Position numbers and translations under genes: made by a program. Below, piece after piece: positions 17,762-26,304 of a DNA stretch of 51,528 bases. The notes beneath the pieces are model-generated. The model saw only the letters and a program-made list of their open reading frames with translations, made no database searches and had not been told where the DNA came from. The stretch's first letter is position 1; each line of letters opens with the position of its first letter. The DNA is from CANLBN01 sp050633825 (lineage in GTDB: Bacteria > Pseudomonadota > Gammaproteobacteria > Pseudomonadales > Cellvibrionaceae), in the NCBI GenBank assembly GCA_050633825.1, contig JBOEHG010000038.1, positions 1 to 51,528 of the forward strand, written 5' to 3'.

Positions 17762-18583
17762 TTAAATAGCCTGCTTATTCCAATCAGCCAACTGCACACA
17801 AGGACCAGAAAACACAAGGTTATTTTGATCTGGTAACTGCGCGTTTGCCGTCATCAATAAGCGGCTACTATTACTAATAGCGGTCCATGTAGGCTTAGTT
17901 AGATTCCATAATTCACCCTTGTCGGGCTCAACACCAATATAGCTTAACTCACCAGTATCTTTATCCTCTGCCCATAAGTGAAGAGGGGCCATATCAGCTC
18001 TCGGATGTCGTTGCGACCATTGCACAAATAGACGTGAAGGCACGCCTTCTGCTTTACTATAAGCATTAATCACAAAGCGAATATCATCATCACCATTATG
18101 CTGTGACATAGCCGCCATATAGCTTGGTGCCGAGCGAATGGTAGCAAGTGATGCCGGGTCAGTTACTATCGGTACATTTGTAGAAGTAAATACCACAAAA
18201 AAAGCCAGTAAGACCGAGCTAACAAAACCAGCAACGCCGGTAATTCGCCAAAATAATAATTCACCCCAAGGCGATTTTTGTTTAGCATCTAATTGTTTAT
18301 TGGCCGTTTTTTCAGAATGTGCTTCTGCAATATTTACCCGTTTATCAATAGATGACCAAAGATCAGCAGATGGTGTTTGCTCCGGCAATTGATACTGTAA
18401 ATCCGAGAATTGGTCTGCCCAAAATGTCACTGCACGATTTAACTCAGGGGTTACTGCAATTAAGTGTTCCATACGTGAGCGAACCCGCGGCGTCATACTT
18501 CCCGCCACATATTGCCCAGCAAGATGTTCGCAAACTTCAGGCTTACGGTATCTCAAAGAACCAGCATTTATGAACTTAGACAT
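17762..18583 (-). CDS. RskA-type anti-sigma factor
   Basis: About 273 residues from the ATG at 18583, which has GGAG 9 bases upstream. The N-terminal sigma-binding segment has the RskA/ZAS-less pattern CEHLAGQYVAGSMTPRVRSRMEHL. A single membrane segment (about 125-147, ITGVAGFVSSVLLAFFVVFTS) is followed by a periplasmic anti-sigma-K (RskA) domain (APSYMAAMSQHNGDDDIRFV; LHLWAEDKDTGELSYIGV). It sequesters the ECF sigma factor at the membrane until released. Its start overlaps the sigma gene by 16 bases. Confidence 0.88.
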   Translation of the reverse strand: MSKFINAGSLRYRKPEVCEHLAGQYVAGSMTPRVRSRMEHLIAVTPELNRAVTFWADQFSDLQYQLPEQTPSADLWSSIDKRVNIAEAHSEKTANKQLDAKQKSPWGELLFWRITGVAGFVSSVLLAFFVVFTSTNVPIVTDPASLATIRSAPSYMAAMSQHNGDDDIRFVINAYSKAEGVPSRLFVQWSQRHPRADMAPLHLWAEDKDTGELSYIGVEPDKGELWNLTKPTWTAISNSSRLLMTANAQLPDQNNLVFSGPCVQLADWNKQAI

Positions 18584-19104
18584 TGCTTCAACTCCTGCAA
18601 ACCACGACGAATCCAAGCCTTGATAGTCCCTAATGGTGTCGCCATTTGTTCAACCAATTCGCCATGGGTATAACCATAAACAAATGACAGCAAAATGGTT
18701 TTTCGTGGCTGTTCTTTGAGACCCGACAAACAACGTTTAATTGAATGCGAATCCGAAAGATTTTGCTCCGCAAATAAGCCCTGTAAAATATGGCTCTCTT
18801 CATCTGTTGAAATATGGGGGTGCGCACTCAAACTTCGTAAACGATCTAAGGCGGCATTCCGCGTTAATGCACAAAGCCATCCCCATGCACTCCCTGCACC
18901 GCTGTACTTTTCAGATTGTTGCCATATTTTGACGAAGACATCTTGCAATACATCTTCCGCCTCATGAACATCCCGCACAATACGGCCCACAATGGCCAAC
19001 AACTTAGTACCGGCGATATCATACAAAGCTTTAAGCGCGAGTTTATCCCGTCGCTGAATGCGATACAGTAATTGATCTACTTGGGCACTCCATTCAATAT
19101 CCAA
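18568..19104 (-). CDS. ECF-family RNA polymerase sigma factor
   Basis: This is a 178-residue protein with region sigma2 (DVHEAEDVLQDVFVKIWQ) and sigma4 (RKTILLSFVYGYTHGELVEQMATPLGTIKAWIRRGL). The only plausible start in frame is TTG at 19104, which implies weak initiation; the nearest ribosome-site-like GAG is 11 bases upstream. It pairs with the overlapping RskA-type anti-sigma gene. In many proteobacteria this pair sits next to a secreted protein like the one at 19265-19690, which is probably a regulon member. Confidence 0.92.
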   Translation of the reverse strand: MDIEWSAQVDQLLYRIQRRDKLALKALYDIAGTKLLAIVGRIVRDVHEAEDVLQDVFVKIWQQSEKYSGAGSAWGWLCALTRNAALDRLRSLSAHPHISTDEESHILQGLFAEQNLSDSHSIKRCLSGLKEQPRKTILLSFVYGYTHGELVEQMATPLGTIKAWIRRGLQELKQCLSS

Positions 19105-19206
19105 TAATACAATCTCGACTTGTGTGAATTAGTTTGTTATTCGGTACTATTCTCACAAATAACATACCCTATTTACAACACCTACATCGATAGATCCTTA
19201 TTTCAT

Positions 19207-19246
19207 TTAAAAAATAATTGGGAGGGGAAAGCCATTATCCCCCCCC
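19207..19246 (-). terminator. Intrinsic terminator after the Y-x4-D secreted protein gene
   Basis: On the minus strand, eight G pair with CCCCTCCC (one G-T pair) across an 11-base loop, and AATTATTTTTTAA follows. It lies 19 bases after the stop of the gene at 19265-19690. This separates that gene from the sigma gene at 19104, which must have its own promoter in the 100-base gap. Confidence 0.65.
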
Positions 19247-19264
19247 TTAAGACACCTGATCACC

Positions 19265-19690
19265 TTAGTAATCAGTGCTACTGGAGTAGTAAGACTTTCC
19301 ATAGCCACCTTTTTTACTGGCTGATTTTGCTTTCATTTTTTCAGCCACATGCCAAACACCACCAACACCATCACCATTTTTATCACCCGCTTTAGTATCC
19401 CCAACCCAGGTATACAGTGGCTGATTATTAAAAGTCCATTGCTTAGAGCCATCTTTACGGGCAGTAACTCCCCAACCCTTTTTAACCTTGGCATCAGCCG
19501 CAGCGATAAAAGGTGGCCATTTTTCAGCACATGGCCCATAACAGACCGACACGCCGTCTTTATCCTTATCAAAAGTATATAAAGTCATACCAGCTTTATT
19601 AGTTAATGTCTGGCCACCCGCATAAGCAGTTGCAGAGGCTAAAAATGTTGTTGCTGCAACCAGCATAAGAGATTGAGTTAGTTTTTTCAC
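19265..19690 (-). CDS. Secreted Y-x4-D repeat protein (PF03640-type)
   Basis: This is a 141-residue protein with a signal peptide ending near ATAYA (residue 24). Two Y-x4-D repeats are seen, YTFDKD with the conserved CYGPCAEKWPPF, and YTWVGD with GGVWHV, matching COG4315/PF03640. These small exported proteins are frequent neighbours of ECF sigma/RskA pairs. Their biochemical role is unknown. The tail is rich in Lys, Ser and Tyr (KGGYGKSYYSSSTDY). Confidence 0.85.
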   Translation of the reverse strand: MKKLTQSLMLVAATTFLASATAYAGGQTLTNKAGMTLYTFDKDKDGVSVCYGPCAEKWPPFIAAADAKVKKGWGVTARKDGSKQWTFNNQPLYTWVGDTKAGDKNGDGVGGVWHVAEKMKAKSASKKGGYGKSYYSSSTDY

Positions 19691-19840
19691 AGTTTTTCTC
19701 CAGTTAAGTTAAGGTCCATAAGCAAGTTAATTGACTTATATTAACTAAGACGAAGCGAAGTGAAGGTTTGGATGCAAAAAAAGATAATATTTTTAATAAA
19801 AATATAAAAAATTATATAGACCTAGAATAATGAGCGAGGA

Positions 19841-19882
19841 GGGAACTAAAAAAAGGGCTGAAAAAAGGACTGAAAAAAGAGT
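19841..19882. repeat. Purine-rich short tandem repeat
   Basis: About three units of 12-14 bases occur in a row: GGGAACTAAAAAAA, GGGCTGAAAAAA and GGACTGAAAAAA, followed by GAGTG. They lie in the 261-base gap between the Y-x4-D gene and the small membrane protein gene. I see no gene or clear promoter there. A CGTC-containing element upstream of 19690 could be a sigma -10 but is unsupported by a -35. Confidence 0.4.
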
Positions 19883-19951
19883 GTCAAGGAAAGCGGTAGG
19901 GAGTAAAAGAGACCGAGTAAACACACCAGATCTCCTTTAATTGAGTAGGGT

Positions 19952-20326
19952 TTAACTGGCCATAAGAGGAATGGCAACCGACGCAACAATACCTACAATA
20001 GCGATACCAAAGATAATAAGCCCCCAAAAAGACCAGCGTCGCTGAACCCTATTAAAATGCTCAATACTATCCCACTGCTTATTTTGCCATGCCCATTCCC
20101 GACCTTTCACGCCAAGTACAATCGCCATAATAAAGCCAACATAAGGAACAAAGGCTAGCAAACCAATCCAGGTTTTATTACCAATAGCCCAAATCCAATT
20201 CAGCATAAAAGCGCCCCAGCTCCAACCTTTCACACCCTCAGGCAACTCAACGCCTTTACCCATACCAGAGGTATTTTCAGTATCGCGTACTAATTCAGAT
20301 TCAGGGGCCTTGTATATTTCAGTCAT
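19952..20326 (-). CDS. Small membrane protein, unknown function
   Basis: About 124 residues from the ATG at 20326, which has AAGGAG 6 bases upstream. A polar head of about 35 residues is followed by a Trp-rich segment (KGWSWGAFMLNWIW), a first membrane helix (WIGLLAFVPYVGFIMAIVLGV), a charged loop (KGREWAWQNKQWDSIEHFNRVQRRW) and a second helix (WGLIIFGIAIVGIVASVAI). The GWSWGAF..NWIWA motif recurs in small uncharacterised bacterial membrane proteins. No function can be assigned. Confidence 0.7.
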   Translation of the reverse strand: MTEIYKAPESELVRDTENTSGMGKGVELPEGVKGWSWGAFMLNWIWAIGNKTWIGLLAFVPYVGFIMAIVLGVKGREWAWQNKQWDSIEHFNRVQRRWSFWGLIIFGIAIVGIVASVAIPLMAS

Positions 20327-20462
20327 ATATTTCTCCTTTTTCATTTATTTTATTTTAAACCGGCCATCTATATATTCGGACGGTGAAATTTAGAATACAC
20401 TAAACCAATAGCGTCTAATATCGTTCTGCTGAACTATTTTCATTTTTGTGACATAGGATAAG

Positions 20463-21605
20463 GTGTCTACCATTAATTCAGATCAAATGCCCTCTACCGC
20501 TGCATGGCAAACACTGGCGGGCCTGATTAAACAATGGGGACGTGAACTAGGTTTCCAACAAGTGGGTATTACTGATATCGACCTTGGGCAACACAAGGAC
20601 TATTTAGAAGAATGGTTAAATAATGGTTATCAGGGAGAAATGGAATGGATAAGAGCACACCAGCCTCAGCGCAATAACCCCGATATGCTGGTGACGGCAG
20701 CCGCCAGAGTAATTTCAGCTCGCATGGACTATCTTCCTGAAAATACCGAACAAATTAAAATACTCAAACAATCGGAAAAAGCCTACATCTCACGTTACGC
20801 ACTAGGCAGAGATTACCATAAACTGATTCGTAAACGACTGGCACAGCTGGGCAAGAAAATAGAACAGTATGTGAAAGACAACGATTGTGACATGCCTATC
20901 AGTCAACGCCCTTTTGTCGATAGCGCACCCGTACTAGAAAAAGCTTTTGCTGAAAAAGCCGGACTGGGCTGGATTGGAAAGCACACTGTACTGTTAAATG
21001 AATCGGCTGGCAGCTGGTTTTTTTTAGGTGAACTGATTACCAATATCCCACTGCCTACCGATACTCTTCAGACCGACAACCGCTGCGGTAGTTGTGAAGC
21101 CTGCCTTAAAATTTGCCCCACGGATGCATTTATCGCACCCTATCAACTGGATGCTACACGCTGCATATCTTATTTGACCATAGAATTAAAAGGTTCAATC
21201 CCGGAAGAATTTCGCGAGCCTATGGGCAACCGTGTTTTTGGCTGCGATGACTGTCAATTGATTTGCCCATGGAATAAATTTGCAAAACCCAGCGAAGAGA
21301 AAGACTTCTCTCCAAGACATCAACTGGATGATGCCAAACTAATTGACTTGTTTTTATGGACAGAAGAGCAGTACCTAAAAAATACTGAAGGATCTGCTAT
21401 TCGCCGTATTGGTTACGAACGCTGGCTAAGAAATCTTGCTATTGGCTTAGGCAATGCTGCGCCTTCTGAAGAAATTATAACGGCTCTTACTAACCGGAAA
21501 GATCATCCATCCTCAATAGTAAAAGAACATGTCGAATGGGCGTTACAACAGCAGCTTAATCCTAAAAAACGCAAGCGTAAAATTAGAAGACGACAAAGCG
21601 ATTGA
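20463..21605 (+). CDS. queG: Epoxyqueuosine reductase QueG
   Basis: This is a 380-residue protein that reduces epoxyqueuosine to queuosine in tRNA, the last step of Q34 synthesis, using cobalamin and two [4Fe-4S] clusters. The ferredoxin-like cluster motifs are CGSCEACLKICP and CDDCQLICPW. Upstream there is the family motif RPFVDSAPVLEKAFAEKAGLGWIGKHT. Translation is taken from GTG at 20463 with AGGA upstream; an ATG at codon 9 is an alternative. The C-terminus ends in a basic tail (KKRKRKIRRRQ). In E. coli and Pseudomonas this gene adjoins nnr; here an accessory block intervenes. Confidence 0.95.
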   Translation: MSTINSDQMPSTAAWQTLAGLIKQWGRELGFQQVGITDIDLGQHKDYLEEWLNNGYQGEMEWIRAHQPQRNNPDMLVTAAARVISARMDYLPENTEQIKILKQSEKAYISRYALGRDYHKLIRKRLAQLGKKIEQYVKDNDCDMPISQRPFVDSAPVLEKAFAEKAGLGWIGKHTVLLNESAGSWFFLGELITNIPLPTDTLQTDNRCGSCEACLKICPTDAFIAPYQLDATRCISYLTIELKGSIPEEFREPMGNRVFGCDDCQLICPWNKFAKPSEEKDFSPRHQLDDAKLIDLFLWTEEQYLKNTEGSAIRRIGYERWLRNLAIGLGNAAPSEEIITALTNRKDHPSSIVKEHVEWALQQQLNPKKRKRKIRRRQSD

Positions 21606-21703
21606 CATTAGCCTTACCCTACGTTCAAATATTTAACACTTTCTCTTACTTTTTACAGCACAACAAGGGAATTTAGTAAACATTGATATTGAGGACATCA
21701 CAA

Positions 21704-22030
21704 ATGAAAAAGTATGGTTTTATAACAATGGCAATAATGACATTACTAGCAACAAATTGTTTTGCAGACGGGAAAATTATAAAAATGTGGTTTGCGGGGC
21801 CCGACGATCCAAATCATACAAATATAGTTCAACTACAAATCGAAGGGGGCTTGGCAACGGAGGGGTGCGACCTTACTTATGCAGCCATTAGAACTGGAGA
21901 AGATCGCGAGCACTTGATTAGCTTTGCCATAGCAGCCTATATGTCACAAACACCGGTAAGGTTAACTCTTAATCCAAGCGATAAATATTTTGGTACACGC
22001 TGTACTGTAGCAAGAATAAATAATGAATAA
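21704..22030 (+). CDS. Small secreted protein, unknown
   Basis: About 108 residues from the ATG at 21704, with GAGG 9 bases upstream. A signal peptide ends near NCFADG. The mature part of about 88 residues has two cysteines (EGCDLTYAA and GTRCTVARI) that could form a disulfide. I do not recognise a family. It is a single-gene unit followed by a hairpin terminator. Confidence 0.6.
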   Translation: MKKYGFITMAIMTLLATNCFADGKIIKMWFAGPDDPNHTNIVQLQIEGGLATEGCDLTYAAIRTGEDREHLISFAIAAYMSQTPVRLTLNPSDKYFGTRCTVARINNE

Positions 22031-22042
22031 TTATGCTAAAGG

Positions 22043-22078
22043 AAGTAGGTGATTTTCTATCATCTACTTTACTTTTCT
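22043..22078 (+). terminator. Intrinsic terminator after the small secreted protein
   Basis: AAGTAGGTGA (22043-22052) pairs with TCATCTACTT (22060-22069) through a 7-base loop, with one G-T pair. TACTTTTCTT follows. It lies 12 bases after the stop at 22030 and just before the convergent AEC gene. Confidence 0.6.
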
Positions 22079-23016
22079 TAACTTGAAAATAACAACAATA
22101 AAACAGAAATCGTAAATAAAGAATAAATGGTGGAAATGACCGTCATAGAGGCAGTGGTAGATACACCCACCTCGTAACGTTGTGCCAGAACAAAACATGT
22201 AGTGGCTGGCGGCAGGCCGGCGAGCAATACCGTGATAGCAGTCCACTCAGCATTAAGATCAAAAAATAACTCAATCAAAATCCACGTAATCGCAGGATGA
22301 AGAAAAAGCTTAATAAATGTCAAAACATGAACTTTGAACAGGCCTTCTTTGATTTGCTCTACTGATTGCCCAGCTATAAAAAGGCCGATTGAAAATAAAG
22401 AAATCGGAATCGCTGCTTTACCTAATAAATCGAATAAACTACTGACCGACTCAGGCAATTGAACACTTGCCGATACTAAAATTCCTAGTACTGCACCAAT
22501 CATTAACGGATTATGACTTAAAGAAACAATAATTTTCTTAAGAATTAAAAGGACACTATTATCGACCTGCTTTAATTCAATCAAAAAAATAGATAAGCTA
22601 ATCACAATTGCCACTAAAAATGTGGTGGCAACAATGGCAGCTAGCGCTGCATCCTGCCCAAAGGCAACCAGCAAAAGCGGCACTCCCATAAAGGCCGTAC
22701 TAGAGCATGTTGTATTTAGACTATTGATTGATAATGTTGGTAGTGGGTCCCTCCATATATAAAGAGACACCACAGTAGTTAATAAAAATGTAATGCCCAA
22801 ACCCAATCCCCAAGCGCCGAGAAACTCCCAATAAAAAATTTTCTCCATCGGTGCTGTCGCCATCACCACAAAAAGCAATGAAGGAAAAGCAATAAAGTAG
22901 ACAAACTTATTGAGAATTGCGCTCTCGGATGGAGAAAGGAGATGAAGTTTACTGGCAACATAACCCAGTAAGATAATTCCAAATACAGGAAAAAGTGTAT
23001 TAATCAGCATTTCCAT
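22078..23016 (-). CDS. AEC-family (auxin efflux carrier-like) transporter
   Basis: About 312 residues from the ATG at 23016, with GGAA about 10 bases upstream; an ATG six codons earlier is less likely. About ten hydrophobic helices are seen in two halves of the AEC fold. The first half begins LINTLFPVFGIILLGYVASKL. The second carries LPPATTCFVLAQRYEV, the family's conserved late segment. Bacterial members export or take up malate, malonate or similar acids; the substrate is not deducible here. It is monocistronic. Confidence 0.88.
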   Translation of the reverse strand: MEMLINTLFPVFGIILLGYVASKLHLLSPSESAILNKFVYFIAFPSLLFVVMATAPMEKIFYWEFLGAWGLGLGITFLLTTVVSLYIWRDPLPTLSINSLNTTCSSTAFMGVPLLLVAFGQDAALAAIVATTFLVAIVISLSIFLIELKQVDNSVLLILKKIIVSLSHNPLMIGAVLGILVSASVQLPESVSSLFDLLGKAAIPISLFSIGLFIAGQSVEQIKEGLFKVHVLTFIKLFLHPAITWILIELFFDLNAEWTAITVLLAGLPPATTCFVLAQRYEVGVSTTASMTVISTIYSLFTISVLLLLFSS

Positions 23017-23151
23017 AGAATTGTATTTCCGCATGTTATTGCGTTAACACACTAACACACGCCCATACAGATTGGGTTAATGGTAATACCAGTTTTTTAT
23101 ATTAGCCCATCGAATTTAAACGCCCTAAGGGAGAAAATGGGGCGGGAAGGA

Positions 23152-24378
23152 TTACTGCTTATCAATTATTTTTAATTTTAAATTCACGTTAATATCAACA
23201 TTAAAAGCAATCGTATCATCCGCAGCCCACTCTCCAGCGCCAATATTAAAGTGAGTTCGATTTACGATAGCGGCGCCCGTAAACTGGGCGATCCCACTGT
23301 TATCTTCTGACCAAACAAAATCAAGGGCAACGGGTTTACTTATCCCTTTAAGGGAAAGTACACCATGGGCTCGGTAGCCATTATCAATTTTACTAAATAC
23401 ATTGGCCTGATAAGTCGCCTTAGGGTAAGTAGAGATAAAAAACCAGTCTTCATCCGGTAGCGATCCGTCCCAATCATCACTATAGGTGGTAATAGACCCC
23501 GTATCGATCTCAACATTAAAATGCCCTTTCTCCGGTGCAGCGACGTCAAAATACATGTCCGCTTTAAAACGTTTAAATACGCCATCAAAAGGAACACCAT
23601 CATAGGCGCCAACAAAAGCCAACTTGCTCTCTTCAGGCATAACTAGCCATTGTTGATCAGTGTGAGCACTATTTTTTTTCAATAATTGAGCCAAATCATT
23701 AGACTTCAATTGATTATCGCTTGGGGTAATAGCGGAGGTTTTGGCAACGGTCGCCGAAGAAGTAATACTTTGTAACGATGTACCGACAGCAGCAACAAAC
23801 AATACGATAAAAATCAAAAAGAATGTAAACGGCTTGATACTTGGCAACATTCGCAACAACACATTACTGCCATGCTTTATATGATGAAGGACAGCCATTC
23901 CGATATGACCCACAAGCGCTGCAACCAACAACAATGATAAATACCAATGCGCCAGTGATGCCGAATATTCCCAAGTTGGCTGAATCAATGGCAAGTTAGG
24001 CACGGCAAATAAGTTCATCCATTTAAACGGAATATTGGCTGCCGTATTTACAACCCACCCCGTAAACGGTATCGCAAACATAAAACCATAAAGAGCGAGC
24101 TGGCCCAAGTTGGCTAATTTTTCATTGGTATCGCTGATGTGTGTTGCAGCAGAGGGTTGGCGACTCATCATTTTCCATGCAAAACGTAATATCACTAACG
24201 CGAGTATTGTTATGCCAATTGACTTATGCAGGATAAATAATTTTATTTTTGCAGGAGAAGTATCCATTTCATGAGCAAGATACCCTAGAACAAGCGCGAC
24301 AAAAATTAATAACGCGATTAACCAGTGAAATGACTGACTGACAAAGCCCCATGATTGAGACGAGTTATTAAGCTTCAT
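23152..24378 (-). CDS. Cytochrome b561 - YceI fusion protein
   Basis: This is a 408-residue protein. Residues 1-200 form a four-helix cytochrome b561 domain with haem-ligand histidines in SQSFHWLIAL, ILHKSIGI, ASLAHWYLS and VGHIGMAVLHHIKHG. A further hydrophobic helix occurs at about 185-215. Residues 245-405 form a YceI lipocalin-like domain (SKLAFVGAYDGVPFDGVFKRF; VNRTHFNIGAGEW). YceI domains bind polyisoprenoids such as quinones, so a membrane b-haem protein joined to a periplasmic lipid binder could move electrons to a quinone-like ligand. That role is inferred. A separate YceI gene lies just upstream. Confidence 0.88.
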   Translation of the reverse strand: MKLNNSSQSWGFVSQSFHWLIALLIFVALVLGYLAHEMDTSPAKIKLFILHKSIGITILALVILRFAWKMMSRQPSAATHISDTNEKLANLGQLALYGFMFAIPFTGWVVNTAANIPFKWMNLFAVPNLPLIQPTWEYSASLAHWYLSLLLVAALVGHIGMAVLHHIKHGSNVLLRMLPSIKPFTFFLIFIVLFVAAVGTSLQSITSSATVAKTSAITPSDNQLKSNDLAQLLKKNSAHTDQQWLVMPEESKLAFVGAYDGVPFDGVFKRFKADMYFDVAAPEKGHFNVEIDTGSITTYSDDWDGSLPDEDWFFISTYPKATYQANVFSKIDNGYRAHGVLSLKGISKPVALDFVWSEDNSGIAQFTGAAIVNRTHFNIGAGEWAADDTIAFNVDINVNLKLKIIDKQ

Positions 24379-24481
24379 TGGTTACTGTCCATAAAAAATA
24401 CCCGCAAACAAACATCCACAAACCAAACAAAGCCAACCCGTATTTTCTGATGCTCTAGCAGGCTGGCTTATTGATCATTAA

Positions 24482-25036
24482 TTATTTTTTCGCGCCTTCA
24501 ACTTCAATACGAACTGGAATTTTACCACCAACGCCAGGAATTCCTTTTGTAAAACCAAACTCTGCGCGATCAATTGTAGTGACCGCACTAAAACCTGCCT
24601 TTTCTTTACCAAAGGCTTTACCCGCTTTATTAAACGTTACATTAAGTGTTGCAGGCTTGGTCACTCCTTTTAAGGTCAAGTTACCCATGACATCCATGGT
24701 TTTATCACCGGTTTTTTTAACCGAGGTACTTTTGAAGACCATGGTAGGAAATTTCTTAACGTCAAACCACTTTTCTCCTCTCATATGAGAGTTCCAAGTT
24801 TTATCATTAAGATCGATACTTTTTGTTTTAATTGTCACTTCTACATTGGATTTACTGAAATCGCTCTCATCAAAACTAAAGCTACCATCAAAATCAACAA
24901 AAGAACCTGTTGATGTACTAAAGCCTAAGTGGCTAACACTGAAGGTGATTTGTGTATGAACTTTATCAAATTCATAATCTGCTGCAAAAAGAGAGGGTGA
25001 AAGAATTAATAGTGCTGTAGCCAATAATCGTTTCAT
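24482..25036 (-). CDS. yceI: YceI-family periplasmic lipid-binding protein
   Basis: This is a 184-residue protein with a signal peptide ending near LFAADY. The YceI barrel shows YEFDKVHTQITFSVSHLGFSTS, KSIDLNDKTWNSHM, GNLTLKGVTKPATL and IDRAEFGFTKG. AGGAG precedes the ATG. YceI proteins bind long isoprenoids in the periplasm. It lies 103 bases upstream of the b561-YceI fusion on the same strand, so the pair is probably functionally linked. E. coli has a comparable adjacent pair (yceI next to a cytochrome b561 gene). Confidence 0.92.
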   Translation of the reverse strand: MKRLLATALLILSPSLFAADYEFDKVHTQITFSVSHLGFSTSTGSFVDFDGSFSFDESDFSKSNVEVTIKTKSIDLNDKTWNSHMRGEKWFDVKKFPTMVFKSTSVKKTGDKTMDVMGNLTLKGVTKPATLNVTFNKAGKAFGKEKAGFSAVTTIDRAEFGFTKGIPGVGGKIPVRIEVEGAKK

Positions 25037-25230
25037 AGTTTAGCTCCTAAAAAGTAATAAAAGGTTCATTAAAAATGTGGTCAAAAGGTCTGTAAAATAG
25101 CTCATAAGCGAGTTAAATCAATAAAACATACTGTAACAATATGATAATGCAGTATTCGCACCCTAACCCCTTCGGACAGCGAATACACCGCTTTGTTCGC
25201 ACAGAAGCAAATTTGAGATGATCCCACCCA

Positions 25231-25593
25231 TCAAAGAGATAACCAGACTAAAATAAGGGCTATAGCCGCAGGCAATGCTTGGATATATAAAATAGACCGC
25301 TTCGCAGTGAACCCACCATAACAGCCTGCAATAAATATACTGCCCAAGAAGAAGATTAATAATTCGGATGAACCTTCCCATAGCCCCCAGATAAGGCCCG
25401 CAGCCAAGCAACCGTTATACAAGCCAACATTAGAAGCCAGTACTTTTGAATCGATTGCTTTTTCCTCACTCATAGCGAAAATTTTACGCACCCTTGGGTG
25501 GGTCCAAAAAACCACTTCCATCAGCATAAACGCTATATGGCTCACAATAACCAAGCTAACGACGACAAACATAAGGGCATAGAGAATGCTCAT
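25231..25593 (-). CDS. DUF1304 small membrane protein
   Basis: This is a 120-residue protein with about four membrane helices. It matches the DUF1304 pattern: HIAFMLMEVVFW, then KVLASNVGLYNGCLAAGLIWG, then FIAGCYGGFTAKRSIL. Function is unknown. It begins within the orn stop codon (TAATG, one base shared) and is therefore co-transcribed and coupled with orn. Confidence 0.85.
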   Translation of the reverse strand: MSILYALMFVVVSLVIVSHIAFMLMEVVFWTHPRVRKIFAMSEEKAIDSKVLASNVGLYNGCLAAGLIWGLWEGSSELLIFFLGSIFIAGCYGGFTAKRSILYIQALPAAIALILVWLSL

Positions 25594-26150
25594 TAATACT
25601 CCCGAAAGAATGTTTGTCGATAGTGTTTTAATTCTTCAATAGAATCTTTTATATCGTCTAACGCGAGGTGAGCGCCTGATTTTTTAACGCCCTCTAACAC
25701 CTCAGGCTGCCAACGCTTTGCCAACTCTTTAATGGTGCTCACATCCAAGTTGCGATAATGAAAGTAGCGCTCTAAATCAGGCATATAGTTCGCTAAAAAA
25801 CGGCGGTCCTGACAAATAGAATTACCTGCCATGGGTGACTTACCCGCAGGCACCCACTGTTCTAAAAATGCGATCGTATCCGACTCTGCTTGTGCGGCCG
25901 ATACCTCACTATTACGCACACGCTCAGTCAAGCCCGACTTACCATGCTGATTCGTATTCCACTCATCCATACCATCAAGGCGCTCGTCAGGCTGGTGTAT
26001 TGCATATACCGGCCCTTCCGCTAAGGTCTTGAGCTCACTATCCGTGACTATTGTTGCTATTTCGATAATGACATCATTCTCAGGGCTTAGGCCTGTCATC
26101 TCGAGATCAATCCAAATCAGGTTACTATCGTTTATTTTACTGGCATTCAT
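25593..26150 (-). CDS. orn: Oligoribonuclease
   Basis: About 185 residues from the ATG at 26150, with GGAAG 8 bases upstream. It is a DEDDh 3'-5' exonuclease with IDLEMTGLSPEND (D, E), the middle aspartate in CQDRRFLANYMPDLE and the late HLALDDIKDS. It hydrolyses dinucleotides and is essential in many gammaproteobacteria. It also degrades pGpG, so it links to the c-di-GMP protein at 5852. It is divergent from rsgA, an arrangement conserved in this group. Confidence 0.95.
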   Translation of the reverse strand: MNASKINDSNLIWIDLEMTGLSPENDVIIEIATIVTDSELKTLAEGPVYAIHQPDERLDGMDEWNTNQHGKSGLTERVRNSEVSAAQAESDTIAFLEQWVPAGKSPMAGNSICQDRRFLANYMPDLERYFHYRNLDVSTIKELAKRWQPEVLEGVKKSGAHLALDDIKDSIEELKHYRQTFFREY

Positions 26151-26304
26151 GTTACTGGCTTCCAAATTTTGCTGTATTCTACCCCGAAATGATCACCAGT
26201 AAATGCCTTATAGCGACTTTTAACTGAGCTTTAAATAATGACGTTTCAATCACTTAAGCTAACCATGGAAATAACAATGCTCTCAACCCAGCGAATATTA
26301 TCAC

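Noticed and set aside
19120..19395. Plus-strand frame with a histidine-rich end near the Y-x4-D gene
   Set aside because: The histidine run is the complement of the codons of the secreted protein; no ribosome site is present.
23100..23150. GC hairpin after the b561-YceI gene (CGCCC/GGGCG)
   Set aside because: The stem is only five pairs with a 14-base loop and the following T-run is weak, so I do not call it a terminator.
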